Source: Ascarosepion bandense (lineage: Eukaryota > Mollusca > Cephalopoda > Sepiida > Sepiidae). Taken from it: a stretch of DNA of 64,000 bases. Below the pieces are notes generated by a model. That model was not told the DNA's origin. It ran no database searches and worked only from the letters and a program-made list of their open reading frames with translations. Location of the stretch: assembly GCA_037127315.1 (NCBI GenBank), contig JBBBDQ010000351.1, positions 210,001 to 274,000 of the forward strand. Direction: 5' to 3'. Numbering within the stretch: position 1 is the stretch's first letter; every line of letters starts with the position of its first letter. The position numbers were made by a program, and so were the translations under genes. Below, piece after piece: positions 10,767 through 20,859 of the stretch.

Positions 10767-13655
10767 TTAGTGTGTTAGGAGGTGTCTATTGACCTTACAT
10801 TTAAACTCCTGAAGATTGTAGCCGTCGGGGAAGCAATCGTTTGGAAGAGAATTCCACAGTCGGGAAGTGCGAGGAAAGAAACTGTTGGAGTAGAAGTTAC
10901 GGCTGCATTTTATCGATTTCACTGTAAAAGGGTGGGATCTAGTTGCTAATCTAGTATCTCGTGCAAATTCGTATTTAGGGGGCACCAGTGATCTAAGTTC
11001 ATCGGAGCAGAAGCCGTGAAAGTATTTATAGAAGAGACACAGCGAAGCCACGTCTCGCCGGTGGGAGAGAGACTGCAGGCGGTCTGCCAAGTCGGTATCT
11101 ATCACATTACAGACCCTCCTCTGAACCTTATCGAGAAGCCCGAGGAGAACAGCAGGGGCACCCGACCAGATATGGCAGCAGTATTCAATGCACGGGCGGA
11201 TGGTAGATTTGTAAATGTGCAGGATAGATTTAGACGGAAAAAACTTCCGGGCCCTACACAGAGAACCGACTTTCATAGCAGCGGATTTAGCAATGGATTC
11301 GATATAGTCATTCCATTTGAGGTCCGCTGAAAGTGTGAGACCAAGGAGGCGTAGTGTTTTACTCTCTGGGAGGCAAGCCTGGTCCATGCTAATGGGAGGT
11401 AGGTGAGATTGTCGATGATGGTTAATTGACAGTAGCTTCGTTTTAGAAGCATTAAAATTTACTAGCCACTTCTTACCCCAGTCCAATATGGATTGGAGGT
11501 CTTTTTCAATCTCGGCTGCGAGTTTAGCTTTGACGCCTACACCAGATTTTTGTTGGAGGCGAGAGTAAACTGTGGTGTCATCGGCGTACAAACCTATTTG
11601 GGTTCTTATGGAATCAGGCAGATCATTAATATATATCAGGAAGAGTGTAGGACCTAAGATGGAGCCTTGGGGGACACCTGCGTTTGTATGGTAGTTCTGA
11701 GAGGCATGTCCGTTTAATACCACTTTCATTGTGCGGTTAGAGAGGAATGACTGGATTAGTTCAAACAAATGTCCAGTTATACCATAGCTCCGCAGTTTAC
11801 ATAGAAGGCCAGCATGCCAAACTCTGTCGAACGCCTTAGATATATCCAATGCAACGGTTCGAGCTTCGCCATTCCTGTCGAGTGCCTGGTATATGTACTC
11901 GGTGATGGTCGTTAGCATATCAGCAGTAGACCTGGTGAAGCGGAAACCATATTGCTTGTCCGAGAGGAGCCTGTGTGCTGTGAGATGCTGAACCACCTCG
12001 GCGTTGATAATGGCTTCGAACACTTTGCCAAAGATCGGAAGAAGGCTGATAGGGCGGTAATTTGCAGGGTCAGAGGGTTCTCCAGTGTTTTTAAATATAG
12101 GAACTATAGAGGAAGATTTCCAACAGGCAGGAAAGCAGGAAGCAGATAGGCAGAGGTTGTAGAGCTTAGAAAGGATAGAGGAGAGTTCAGGGGCACATTT
12201 CTTTAAGACTATGGTTGGGATTCCGTCACCACCGCTCGCTTTGTGAGGGTCAAGTTTTAAGATTATCTTAGAGACAAGCGAAGGTGTAATGTGGACATCA
12301 TTCAGTTGTGCCTCGGTTCTAGGTGAGAAGTCGGGTGTAAAAACTCCAGACGAGTCCAGACTCGAATTGTTCGAGAATCTGCGGGCAAAACATTCAGCCT
12401 TATCTGCTGGGGAGGTGAGGACCTCAAATTTGTTGATTAGCGGGGGTATTGTGGACTTGCTCTTGTTAAGTACTCTTTTACAGAGTCGCCAGTAGTCTTT
12501 AGAGCCGAATTTAGAGCATGCTATGCGTTGCTTCATTCTGGCAGCAAACAACATCTTAGCTTCGTTAAGTACCCTTTTACACTTATTACGAGCTGAAGTG
12601 AAAAGGCGCCTGTTTTGTTCCGACGCATAGTTACGATAAAGTCGGAAGAAATGATTCCGGTGGGCAATGGCAGCCGAACAAGCGGGTGAGAACCATGGAG
12701 ACGAATGAGATTTAAGCTGGAATTTCCTAGCAGGGATGAAGGCATCAATGCCAGCCTTAACCCAGGAGGAGACCTCGGATGCACATTCTTCGATGGGAAG
12801 ACTAAAGACGTTGTTCCAAGGGATGTCACAGAGGAAGTCTCGGAACGAATCCCAGTCTGCTCTTTGATAGCAGTATGATATTCTACTTGTCTGTGTTTCA
12901 TGGGTCGGGCGGGAGTGGAGTGAAATATTGACGGACACTACAGTGTGGTCAGAGTTTCCAAGTGGGCAGAGTTGTCTGGTAGTGCAAGAGTCTGGGATGG
13001 AAGTGAAGCAGAGGTCTAGAAGTGAGTTCCTTCCGTTAGGGTTGTCGGAGAAACGCGTGGGGAAGTCCACTACTTGCGTAAGGGATTGGGTGATTGAAAA
13101 GTTCATGGTGTGGACACCAGCAGGGTCAGTGACAGCGTTCTTCAGCCACTTGGTGTGGTGGGCGTTAAAGTCACCAAACACGAATACATGGGCAGAGGGA
13201 TGGGTAGAAATGGCTTTGTCAATATTGTCAGAAATGATGTCAAGTAACGAACAATCAGGGGAGGAAGGAGAGCGGTACAGAAAGAAGAGATAGCTAATCG
13301 AGCTGAGAAGTGAGAGGCGGAAGCACATGAAAGAATGATCTGGGGATTCAAAAGATGACACCCTAGCTAAGGGAAGGTGTTCGCTGACATAGACACCAAG
13401 CCCATGCATATGAACATTGGAGTCCTTCCTGAAGAGGGGAAGGTAGCCAGGAACGCAGAACTCAGATGAGGGGATAGAAGGGTTAAGATTAGTTTCACAT
13501 AGGGCTAATATATCAGGTGAGTTATTATGGAGGAAAGAATCTACGCTGGGGAAGTTGGTGCGGATGCCGCGTATGTTAGTGAAAGAGATGCAGACAGGTT
13601 TGGGCGTTTTCAAATGAGCTGGTTTAGTTTTGTTATTATGTTTGCTTTTTTCCAT
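10767..13655 (-). CDS. LINE endonuclease-reverse transcriptase, intact ORF
   Basis: This 962-residue polyprotein is predicted to nick target DNA and copy the element RNA by target-primed reverse transcription. Residues ~20-240 form an APE-type endonuclease: the CETN glutamate is near residue 54, GDFNAHH near 161-167 and SDH near 235-237. Residues ~480-740 are the reverse transcriptase, with NYRPISLLP near 522, VALDISKAFD near 601, GVPQGSILGP near 660 and YADD at 690-693. The C-terminal region (~800-960) has CCHIWSGAPA and a conserved TSRLWNSLPNDCFPDGYNL stretch that is easily tracked in the relic copies. All key residues are present and no stop or frameshift breaks the frame. No upstream ORF1 (RNA-binding gag-like protein) is found; only about 480 bp lie between the 5' end and this ATG. 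The Jockey/CR1/L2 grouping is by motif appearance; the exact clade needs a tree. Confidence 0.92.
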   Translation of the reverse strand: MEKSKHNNKTKPAHLKTPKPVCISFTNIRGIRTNFPSVDSFLHNNSPDILALCETNLNPSIPSSEFCVPGYLPLFRKDSNVHMHGLGVYVSEHLPLARVSSFESPDHSFMCFRLSLLSSISYLFFLYRSPSSPDCSLLDIISDNIDKAISTHPSAHVFVFGDFNAHHTKWLKNAVTDPAGVHTMNFSITQSLTQVVDFPTRFSDNPNGRNSLLDLCFTSIPDSCTTRQLCPLGNSDHTVVSVNISLHSRPTHETQTSRISYCYQRADWDSFRDFLCDIPWNNVFSLPIEECASEVSSWVKAGIDAFIPARKFQLKSHSSPWFSPACSAAIAHRNHFFRLYRNYASEQNRRLFTSARNKCKRVLNEAKMLFAARMKQRIACSKFGSKDYWRLCKRVLNKSKSTIPPLINKFEVLTSPADKAECFARRFSNNSSLDSSGVFTPDFSPRTEAQLNDVHITPSLVSKIILKLDPHKASGGDGIPTIVLKKCAPELSSILSKLYNLCLSASCFPACWKSSSIVPIFKNTGEPSDPANYRPISLLPIFGKVFEAIINAEVVQHLTAHRLLSDKQYGFRFTRSTADMLTTITEYIYQALDRNGEARTVALDISKAFDRVWHAGLLCKLRSYGITGHLFELIQSFLSNRTMKVVLNGHASQNYHTNAGVPQGSILGPTLFLIYINDLPDSIRTQIGLYADDTTVYSRLQQKSGVGVKAKLAAEIEKDLQSILDWGKKWLVNFNASKTKLLSINHHRQSHLPPISMDQACLPESKTLRLLGLTLSADLKWNDYIESIAKSAAMKVGSLCRARKFFPSKSILHIYKSTIRPCIEYCCHIWSGAPAVLLGLLDKVQRRVCNVIDTDLADRLQSLSHRRDVASLCLFYKYFHGFCSDELRSLVPPKYEFARDTRLATRSHPFTVKSIKCSRNFYSNSFFPRTSRLWNSLPNDCFPDGYNLQEFKCKVNRHLLTH

Positions 13656-14127
13656 AGTAATTCAGTTAAAGGAGTGGTCTTAGAATAGAATCAGTCGGTC
13701 AATCATTTGCAACTTGTGAAAGGATGGAGACTGGCGCGGCCTACAACATAATGTGGCCTCGGGGTTGCCCACCGAACGTTCATGCAGGGACGCCCGTCCA
13801 TGCGCGATATGGCACTACAAGAACCCCGGTATTATTCAACTGTTGATCAGAGCGGCCTCTCAAGACGCTACGCAAGAGTTCGGGCTCCTAACTACCAGTC
13901 GGAAGCAGCAACCAGGAAACTGCCAACCCGGTACCCTCAGAATGTAAAGACTTTGCCACCATACTCCGTAACTGCAAAGAGCTTCCAGCTGAACTAACAC
14001 CAAGACCAGAGAAAGGGGATGAACCGGGAACCCCTTCCTAAACAAGAAACAAGGTGATCACCTCTAAACTCATTCAAAAGAAGGGGGTGGAGTGTGAGAC
14101 CGGGCGATAGTAGAAACTATCTACTCC

Positions 14128-14181
<54 letters not shown>
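13656..14181 (-). promoter_or_regulatory. LINE 5' UTR, likely internal promoter region
   Basis: The region between the element start and the ORF has no coding frame of its own. Its distal part, with TATCGCCCGGT, CACACTCCACCC and TTGTTTCTTGTTTAGG segments, is shared with the short derivatives at 4150, 26561 and 61530. The rest is shared with the decayed 5' UTR at 22930-23390. LINE promoters normally lie inside the 5' UTR, so promoter activity is inferred, not seen. Confidence 0.6.
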
Positions 14182-14182
<1 letters not shown>

Positions 14183-14225
14183 AAGGAAAAAGTGACTGAG
14201 GCTTACAAAGTTTTAACTTAGTAAA

Positions 14226-14952
14226 AGTCGAAAATACCCTTGAATAGCAAAATTATTTACACAAATTAAGTGACGAAAAAAAAACAAAGACGGCCAAAAG
14301 ACGAAAAAAAAAATAAATAAATAAAATAATTTCCAAGAAATTTCACAAAAACAGACTGAAAAATGGACTGAATCCCGGTTGACTTACCACAAGCAGCTAA
14401 CACTGTAAAGTTGATTTAATTCAATTTCTGAAGACAAAAATAGAAATTAAACCGTTTTTTACAGAATATAGTCGAGTTATGTTGCTTGCGTTCGCTTACC
14501 AAACCGTTAAGAATTCAATCTCTCGAAGACAGAAATTTAAATCTTCTACAAGACAAAACTAATGGAAATAATTGAACCGTGATGCTATTTATCATTAGTC
14601 GAAAATACCCTTGAATAGCAAAATTATTTACACAAATTAAGTGACAAAAAAAAAAACAAAGACGGCCAAAAGACGAAAAAAAAAAAAAATAAATAAATAA
14701 AATAATTTCCAAGAAATTTCACAAAAACAGACTGAAAAATGGACTGAATCCCGGTTGACTTACCACAAGCAGCTAACACTGTAAAGTTGATTTAATTCAA
14801 TTTCTGAAGACAAAAATAGAAATTAAACCGTTTTTTACAGAATATAGTCGAGTTATGTTGCTTGCGTTCGCTTACCAAACCGTTAAGAATTCAATCTCTC
14901 GAAGACAGAAATTTAAATCTTCTACAAGACAAAACTAATGGAAATAATTGAA
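14226..14952. repeat. Tandem duplication, period 371 bp
   Basis: 14226-14576 and 14597-14952 are nearly identical copies (differences seen only in A-runs), separated by 20 bp. Shared landmarks are AGTCGAAAATACCCTTGAAT, GACGGCCAAAAGACG, GAATCCCGGTTGACTTACC and GTCGAGTTATGTTGCTTGCG. It sits directly upstream of the LINE 5' end. It could be a recent local duplication or extra 5' units belonging to the LINE. Confidence 0.9.
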
Positions 14953-15835
14953 TTTAGGTGCATTTAGGCTTTTACAGCATTAAATTGTTAACTAATTTCA
15001 AATACTTTTTCTTGACTAGTCTTCGGTAGAGATACTCCTATTTCATTTTGCATTCCAAGATCTTTTAGATTACACATTGTTTCCATAGTGTTTAAAAAAA
15101 TCAAATATAATCTAATATATTTTTAGAGGAGGGGCTTAATTTATTCAGATGCAAAACCAAACAGGTTCAAATCATTTCAATTTTTCCCTGGCTATTGTTG
15201 ATTAATCTAAATAATACCTTGATCTGATTGCTATCAACCTCAATGGACTTTCTCCATAAACACACTTTGTGTCAGAATTGCATTTCTATATTTTTTAAAA
15301 TAAAAAAAAGTATAACCTGTAAAAGAATGTTGACTTCCGTTGTTTCAACAACGGAATTAACAACTCCCACCCCAGAAAACAAAAACATACAGATACACCA
15401 AAGGTGACTTTTTTTTTTTTTTTTTTTTTAAAGAAATTAGTTAAAAGTAAGTTCTCCAAATAATTTTCTTTTGATGCAGTAAGTCAACTTGTTCTTAACA
15501 AAATCAGGCAACATTACCAATTGACATATTGTTTTTAAGAACAATTATTTCTTTATTGTTTCTGAATCTGTTCCCATGAAATACTTTTACAAATCTGTAG
15601 TGAAGGTAGTAAAGCCTAACTTTGCCACATGTTTACTGAACTGCATTTCAGTTAATTCAATATAAAATGTAGGTCATTCATTTCAATCAAAATATTTTTG
15701 TTTTTAATATTTTTAAAAGATTCTTCTCATTACCAATTCTGACGTTTCTTTTGCAAATCACTGAAAATTTACGAAACATTACCACATGGAAATCAGTTTT
15801 ATTCTTTTAAGATGTTAATAGAGATGTGTGAGTAT
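14953..15835. other. Intronic sequence, nothing recognised
   Basis: AT-rich DNA with a T-run at about 15411-15430 and a small inverted repeat around 15340 (TTCCGTTGTT / AACAACGGAA). No gene or named repeat was seen. Confidence 0.4.
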
Positions 15836-16045
15836 CAAGAGAGTTATTGGTATAGAAAAAGGAAAGTAAAATCAACAAAGTTCAAATTCTGCCCTCATCT
15901 GCAGCACTGACTTTGGCACTAATACCCTTGGTAATGGCATGCATCTAGCTCTTCTCTGCCCATCTATAAATCAGCTGAGTAGACATGGCTCTCTACCTAT
16001 GGATAGCCAGTCTAAGAGAAAGAACACAGAATTCAAACCATAGAT
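15836..16045 (+). mobile_element. SINE-like repeat, second family
   Basis: It shares its head with 56680-56935: a TTATTRGTATAGAAA start, then AAATC..CAA, a box B-like AGTTCAAATTCTGCC, and a pyrimidine-rich middle. The box A is weak. It is identified from the two related copies; the family is not named and the ends are approximate. Confidence 0.45.
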
Positions 16046-16244
16046 AAACAAACTGGAAACTATATTTCCTGAGAATTGATAGTTATTCGCAGATAATAAA
16101 TAAAAATCTGGAGAGTCATTTTATGATTAATGAATCATATTATGAAGTTTACAAACAGAAGATAAAAGTATACATTCTGAGAGATAAAAAAATAAGTTTA
16201 AAGTACATGCAACCTCAGGGACCAGGCATGTGTATATGTGTGTA

Positions 16245-17740
16245 GGGGGAGAAACGGGAAGTAACTGCGCCCCCAGAAATCAACTGAGGGTGGGGAGTAA
16301 ATGGGAGACCAGGCATAAGGGGGAAGCAACTGCAAGCCCAGAGAGCAGGTGAAGTGGAGAAGCAACTGCAAGCCCAGAGAGCAGGTGAAGTGGAGAAGCA
16401 ACTGCGAGCACAGAAATCAGGCGAGGGAGTGGGGAAGCAACTGCGAGCACAGAAATCAGGCGAGGGAGTGGGGAAGCAACTGCGAGCACAGAAATCAGGC
16501 GAGGGAGGGGGGAAGCAACTGCGAGCACAGAAATCAGGCGAGGGAGGGGGGAAGCAACTGCGAGCACAGAAATCAGGCGAGGGAGTGGGGAAGCAACTGC
16601 GAGCACAGAAATCAGGCGAGGGAGTGGGGAAGCAACTGCGAGCACAGAAATCAGGCGAGGGAGGGGGGAAGCAACTGCGAGCACAGAAATCAGGCGAGGG
16701 AGGGGGAAGCAACTGCGAGCACAGAAATCAGGCGAGGGAGGGGGGAAGCAACTGCGAGCACAGAAATCAGGCGAGGGAGGGGGAAGCAACTGCGAGCACA
16801 GACATCAGGCGAGGGAGGGGGGAAGCAACTGCGAGCACAGACATCAGGCGAGGGAGGGGGGAAGCAACTGCGAGCACAGAAATCAGGCGAGGGAGTGGGG
16901 AAGCAACTGTGAGCACAGAGATCAGCTGGGGTGGAGTAGTAAATGTGACACTAGAAATCAGGTGGAGTAGGGAAAGTAACTGTGACACCAGAAATCAGAT
17001 CTTATATATATTATTGATTTTCTGCAGGTGGGGTGGAGGAAATAACTGTGACACCAAAGATCAGGTGGGCTGGAGTAAGTAACTGCAAGCCCAGAGATTT
17101 GGTGGGGAGCGGGAAAATAACTGCAACTCTAGAGATCAGGTTGGGTAGGGGAAGGAACAATCGTATCAGAGATCAGGTAGGTGGGGATGCAACTGCAAAC
17201 CCAGAGATAAGGTTGATGGTGGAGAGAAAGCAACTGCGAGCACAGAGATTATGTGGGTGGGGGGGAGCAACTTCAAGTTTACAGATCAGGTGGTTGGACA
17301 AAGTAACTGCAAGCCCAACAATCAGATGGGGTGAGGGGAAGTAACATTGAGCTCAGAGATCAGGTGGGGTTGGGAAAGTAACTGCAAGCCCAAGAAATCA
17401 AGTGGGGTGGGTTAATAACTGTGAGTTCAGGGATCAGGTGAAATGGGAGAAAGTAACAGTGACACCAGAGATCATGTGGGTTGGGGAAGTAACTACGAGC
17501 CCAAAGATCAGTTGGGGAGTGGGGAAATAACTGCGACCCAGAGATCAGGTGCGGAGCAAGGAAGTAATTTCAATCCTAGACACTAGGTCAGGGAAAGCAA
17601 CTGCAGGTTTGAATTAGAACAAGTAACTGAGATCCAAGCTAAGTGAAGCAATTCAACCCAGGAACCAAGCAGGAGAAAGTGACCACAGCCCCAGCAACCA
17701 AGCTGGGGAAAGTAACTTTGACGCGGGGGACTGGGCTGAA
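16245..17740. repeat. GC-rich minisatellite, unit about 39 bp
   Basis: About 37 head-to-tail units. The core (about 16390-16920) is homogeneous: AAGCAACTGCGAGCACAG followed by AAATCAGGCGAGGGAG. Both outer flanks, and all of 16920-17740, are progressively diverged (AGTAACTGCAAGCCCAGAG / ATCAGGTGGGG). The unit is strand-asymmetric, G- and A-rich on the plus strand. Because 39 is divisible by 3, every frame is open for long stretches. The resulting 160-240 codon frames are by-products, not genes. A 25-bp AT-rich insert breaks it at about 17003-17028. Confidence 0.95.
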
Positions 17741-18296
17741 AGAAATACATGACTGTTAGAAAAGGTTTAAAACTATATGTTGGTGGTGGAGCAAAAGAGA
17801 GAAAAATGCAGCAAAGCAGAGATTAGAAGAAAAAATAATGCAGGAAAGCGTGTTATTTGTGAAAGGATGTCAGGAAAAACCCCAGGTTAGTGCAGGTGGA
17901 TAAACAAGTGAAAGCAGTCTGTGGGGGAGAAAAATATCTTGCAGGAAGACCTGAAGCTGTAAAATCTGAAGATTAGTGTTGCACCTGTAATAATTGATGC
18001 CCTGGATCAAGGATACCAAAGATGGTTAAAAGGAAAGTTCAAGACAGTTGAGAACACAGCATCTAAAACAGAGCTGAGGATAGTTGCTACCACTTGAACC
18101 CTAAATATCTAATAGACATCTCATGTGAACATGAAAAAGTGTTTTATCTTTATACAGATGTAAATATAAAATTTGGCATATGAAAGATATAGGATTCATT
18201 TAACAACATTATGTTCAAAATCTGACCATTGTTTGGAAAAGGCTTAAAGCATTTTTTTTTTTTGACAAATCCATCTCCAAAATTGAAGCTTTATAT

Positions 18297-18692
18297 TTAT
18301 ATATATACTAGCAGCATAGCCCGGTGTTGCTCAGGTGTAATGAAAGCTTTAAAACTAATCCATGGTCCTGGAGCTCAGACTCTTTGGACGTTGGCACGAA
18401 AGACTAAAAAGCAATAGTTGTTTCCAGTTAAAGTGAAACCGTAGACTGAAAGAAAAATGAATGGATGTAAGTCAAATTTTCATTTCCTGGTATCGATATC
18501 AAATAAGTTTTTTTTTCATTGTAAACTGAATTTTGAAGGCTAAATAAGTCCTCAGAGTAAATGGTATCATGGCTGAGACTAAGAACTACAATTATACCTA
18601 CTTAGAGCCAAACCCAAAGCAAAAACTAAAATAAAAGGGCTGAAAAAAATAGACAAACAGGCAGATAAATAGACACACACAAACATCCTTGC

Positions 18693-18736
<44 letters not shown>

Positions 18737-19006
18737 ATTTTCTGCACTATTGTAAGAACTGTAACCTTGAAACTTCTGAATATCGTTCCTTAGGATTTTG
18801 TCTATGAGTGTATCAAATTTGATTAAAATCGGACCACTCCTTCTATAACCTGATTTTTTCGATTATCGATATTTATCGGGGGTACCTCGACACAAAACCT
18901 AGTTAAGAACACTCACAGACGCTTATAGTACAACTGCGTAAATTTTCAAGCCGTTTCGGAGTCTATAGGTAACGGACACACACAGACAAAGTTCCATTTA
19001 TAAATA

Positions 19007-19044
<38 letters not shown>

Positions 19045-19045
19045 A
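18297..19045. mobile_element. Interspersed repeat bounded by TA tracts
   Basis: It begins with TATATATACTAGCAGCATAG and CCCGGTGTTGCTCAGG, and ends with CCGTTTCGGAGTCTATAGG, ACACACACAGACAAAG and a (TA)n tract. The phrase AAATTTGATTAAAATCGG before the end is widespread in animal repeats with this layout. An internal (TA)n tract (about 18697-18731) splits it. The class is uncertain: it could be a LINE 3' end or a MITE. No ORF is present. Confidence 0.55.
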
Positions 19046-19609
19046 AAGTGATTCAAAAATATAAGGAAAGGATAATATTGACAAAATAAAACTATTTTTC
19101 TCGTGTCAAAAATAAAAAGTTGAAAAAGCTTTTTTATAAAACTATAAACATAAGAAAATTATTATACAGTGATTCACTTGAACAATTGTTATCTTCACTG
19201 TTTGAGTCATAATTTGGCTAGTGTACCTTCTGATATTCTACAGCTAACATTTTTCACATTTTTAAATTGAACCCTTTTTTGCTTATAAGAATAGAGACCA
19301 TTCTGCTGTTCAGGCTTGGTAATATATCCTCAGATAATTTGTCTTTTGTTAATTTGTTTTTGTTATGCAATTTCTAAAACTTGTTCCATTGAATCAGAGG
19401 ATATGGATTTCATTGTCTGACCCAGAAATTCAACTCCCAACAACCAGATAAAACGCAATATTTAATCAACAGCTTGAACATATCAGTGTATCACTATAAT
19501 TTTTTATATCATGAGAAAAGACATTTTTCTCAGATTTCCACAAGATGGATTCCGAGCATTCGGTAGAAATAAAAAGAAAAGAAAGTAAAAATAGTATCAA
19601 GATACTTAC

Positions 19610-19699
19610 CAAATACCACATCATACTCCACTTTGGATCATTGAAATTAATACTTCTTTTTATTCTCCGTTTCGCTACCTGCTGCTCAATCCATGTTAC
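19610..19699 (-). CDS. PCSK5/6-like: Proprotein convertase exon (prodomain end and catalytic start)
   Basis: This 90-bp exon on the minus strand has a clean acceptor (TTTTTCTTTCCTTCTTAG, reverse complement of 19700-19717) and a clean donor (TATTTG|GTAAGTATC, reverse complement ending at 19610). It encodes 30 residues in phase 0-0. They read VTWIEQQVAKRRIKR|S, the hallmark end of a subtilisin/kexin-type prodomain with a furin-type autocleavage site (R-R-I-K-R). Next comes INFNDPKWSMMWYL, the start of the mature catalytic domain. Such enzymes cleave precursor proteins after basic residues in the secretory pathway. The FNDPKW..MWYL wording is nearer to PCSK5/PCSK6 (furin-2) than to furin or PC1/PC2. 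The catalytic Asp/His/Ser exons are not in the window and must lie beyond position 1. The preceding exon is 49456-49554. Confidence 0.88.
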
Positions 19700-20559
19700 C
19701 TAAGAAGGAAAGAAAAATATAATATTGATACATGTTGAAAAGATAACACTTCATTTAAATTTCCATTTGAAGAAAACAGCATCTAGATGCACCAGAGTTT
19801 GCCTTAAAAAGATAAATAGTAAGTTCCTAAAAAAAAAAAAAAAATATGAATACAAAACAAAGCCAGTGACTATGAAAAAAAAAATGCATTCAAAAAATAA
19901 AAAGCAGTAATTCAAAGAAACACCTGTTAGGATATTAAAGTAGCTGCCAGTAAATGCTTAACTTGGATTAAAATAATATATGAAGGCTACCAAGAAAGAG
20001 TGGAGATGGAGGATGGGTTGAAATTACTGAATTTACAACAATCTGATGCTGGCAGAAAAAAAACATTAAATTGAAGTAGCAATTATAACTGTATTAATCA
20101 ATAATGCTAAAATATCTGGCAAAGATCAGTTTTATTTAAACTCATGCTCCTAGAGGGTGTGATGGGTAAATTGCTGCTATTTTATATTTTTAATTTTGCA
20201 CATACATGTTGCTTGTTTTTTTATTTTGTTAACTGCACAGGATAGTAGGGTTTGTTGGGACACCGTCTGTAAGAAAAAGAGCACGATGATGCAATTCATT
20301 CTGCTAGAAATTTGAAAACAATGCTGTACTGCTTGGCATACATGCCAGAAGCTTCAATGTGAACATTTCAGAGTGTTTGTGTGTGAATATAAGGACAGTA
20401 GAGCGAGTTCAAAAAGAGTTGGATGAGTGTAATGGTGATTATGATGATGTTTGGAATGATCACTAGTGATAGCAATGTTATGCCACCATTCATCTTTCCA
20501 CAGAGCCTCAGACTCACTATGGCGGACCAAATCAAGTGCTTTGAGGGTGTAGCGCTGCC

Positions 20560-20853
20560 CTAGGTCAAGAGTGGCTGCTGAAAAACTCTGGGTCTGGCAA
20601 CAGGACTCTGCACCACATAGTTTTTTGCCACACAGGCAGGAAAACTCAGTCATGGCTGTCAAACAATTTCCACCACCACATAATCCCTTGCATTTGGCCA
20701 TCTAACTCTCCTTTTAATACCAAAGATGAACTGAAGGCAAGGTTGATGGCAGTATTCACCAACTTAAACAAGGAGACCATCTATAAGAGTTGCAGAAAAT
20801 TCCGAAATTGTCCGGAGGCTGCGGTAGAAGCCAATGGTAATTTTATTGAATAA
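20560..20853 (+). pseudogene. DDE transposase relic, C-terminal part
   Basis: Plus-strand frames give VWQQDSAP (second catalytic Asp, about 20590), then CHTGRKTQSWLSNNF and IWPSNSP. After these the usual DCNPLDY..W block with the third catalytic residue is deleted. The frame goes on as NTKDELKARLMAVFTNLNKE and KSCRKFRNCPEAAVE, and ends NGNFIE with a stop at 20851-20853. This is the C-terminus of the transposase family seen at 8590-9240. The 115-codon minus-strand frame over the same bases is a shadow. Confidence 0.7.
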
Positions 20854-20859
20854 ATTTAG

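Larger units (their letters stand above)
10561..14181 (-). mobile_element. Apparently full-length LINE (Jockey/CR1-like)
   Basis: Read on the minus strand, the element starts with a run of 50 T (14181-14132), then AATTGGAGTAGATAG and a 5' UTR of about 480 bp. One ORF (13655-10767) follows, then a 3' UTR ending with CTTGCTTGGGGTGAGATGAT and a poly(A) tail (10585-10561). The same 5' start and 3' end occur in the short derivatives, which supports these as true element ends. GC content is visibly higher than in the flanks. I could not find a convincing target-site duplication next to these ends. It lies in an intron in the same orientation as the host gene. Confidence 0.85.

Noticed and set aside
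11016..13293. Plus-strand ORFs of 65-121 codons
   Set aside because: All lie antisense to the intact LINE ORF and have no domain of their own.
14132..14181. 50-base A-run taken as the poly(A) tail of a plus-strand retrocopy
   Set aside because: The adjoining LINE is on minus with its own poly(A) at 10561-10585, and the short derivatives show that a T-run is the normal start of this family.
16390..16920. CRISPR-like regular array
   Set aside because: Units are directly adjacent with no unique spacers, and the DNA is eukaryotic; it is a minisatellite.
16198..17344. Several ORFs of 67-242 codons on both strands
   Set aside because: They are created by the 39-bp minisatellite, whose unit length is a multiple of three; the same short peptide repeats in every frame on both strands.
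20354..20701. 115-codon cysteine-containing ORF on the minus strand
   Set aside because: It is the antisense shadow of a transposase relic read on plus, whose motifs run through the same bases.
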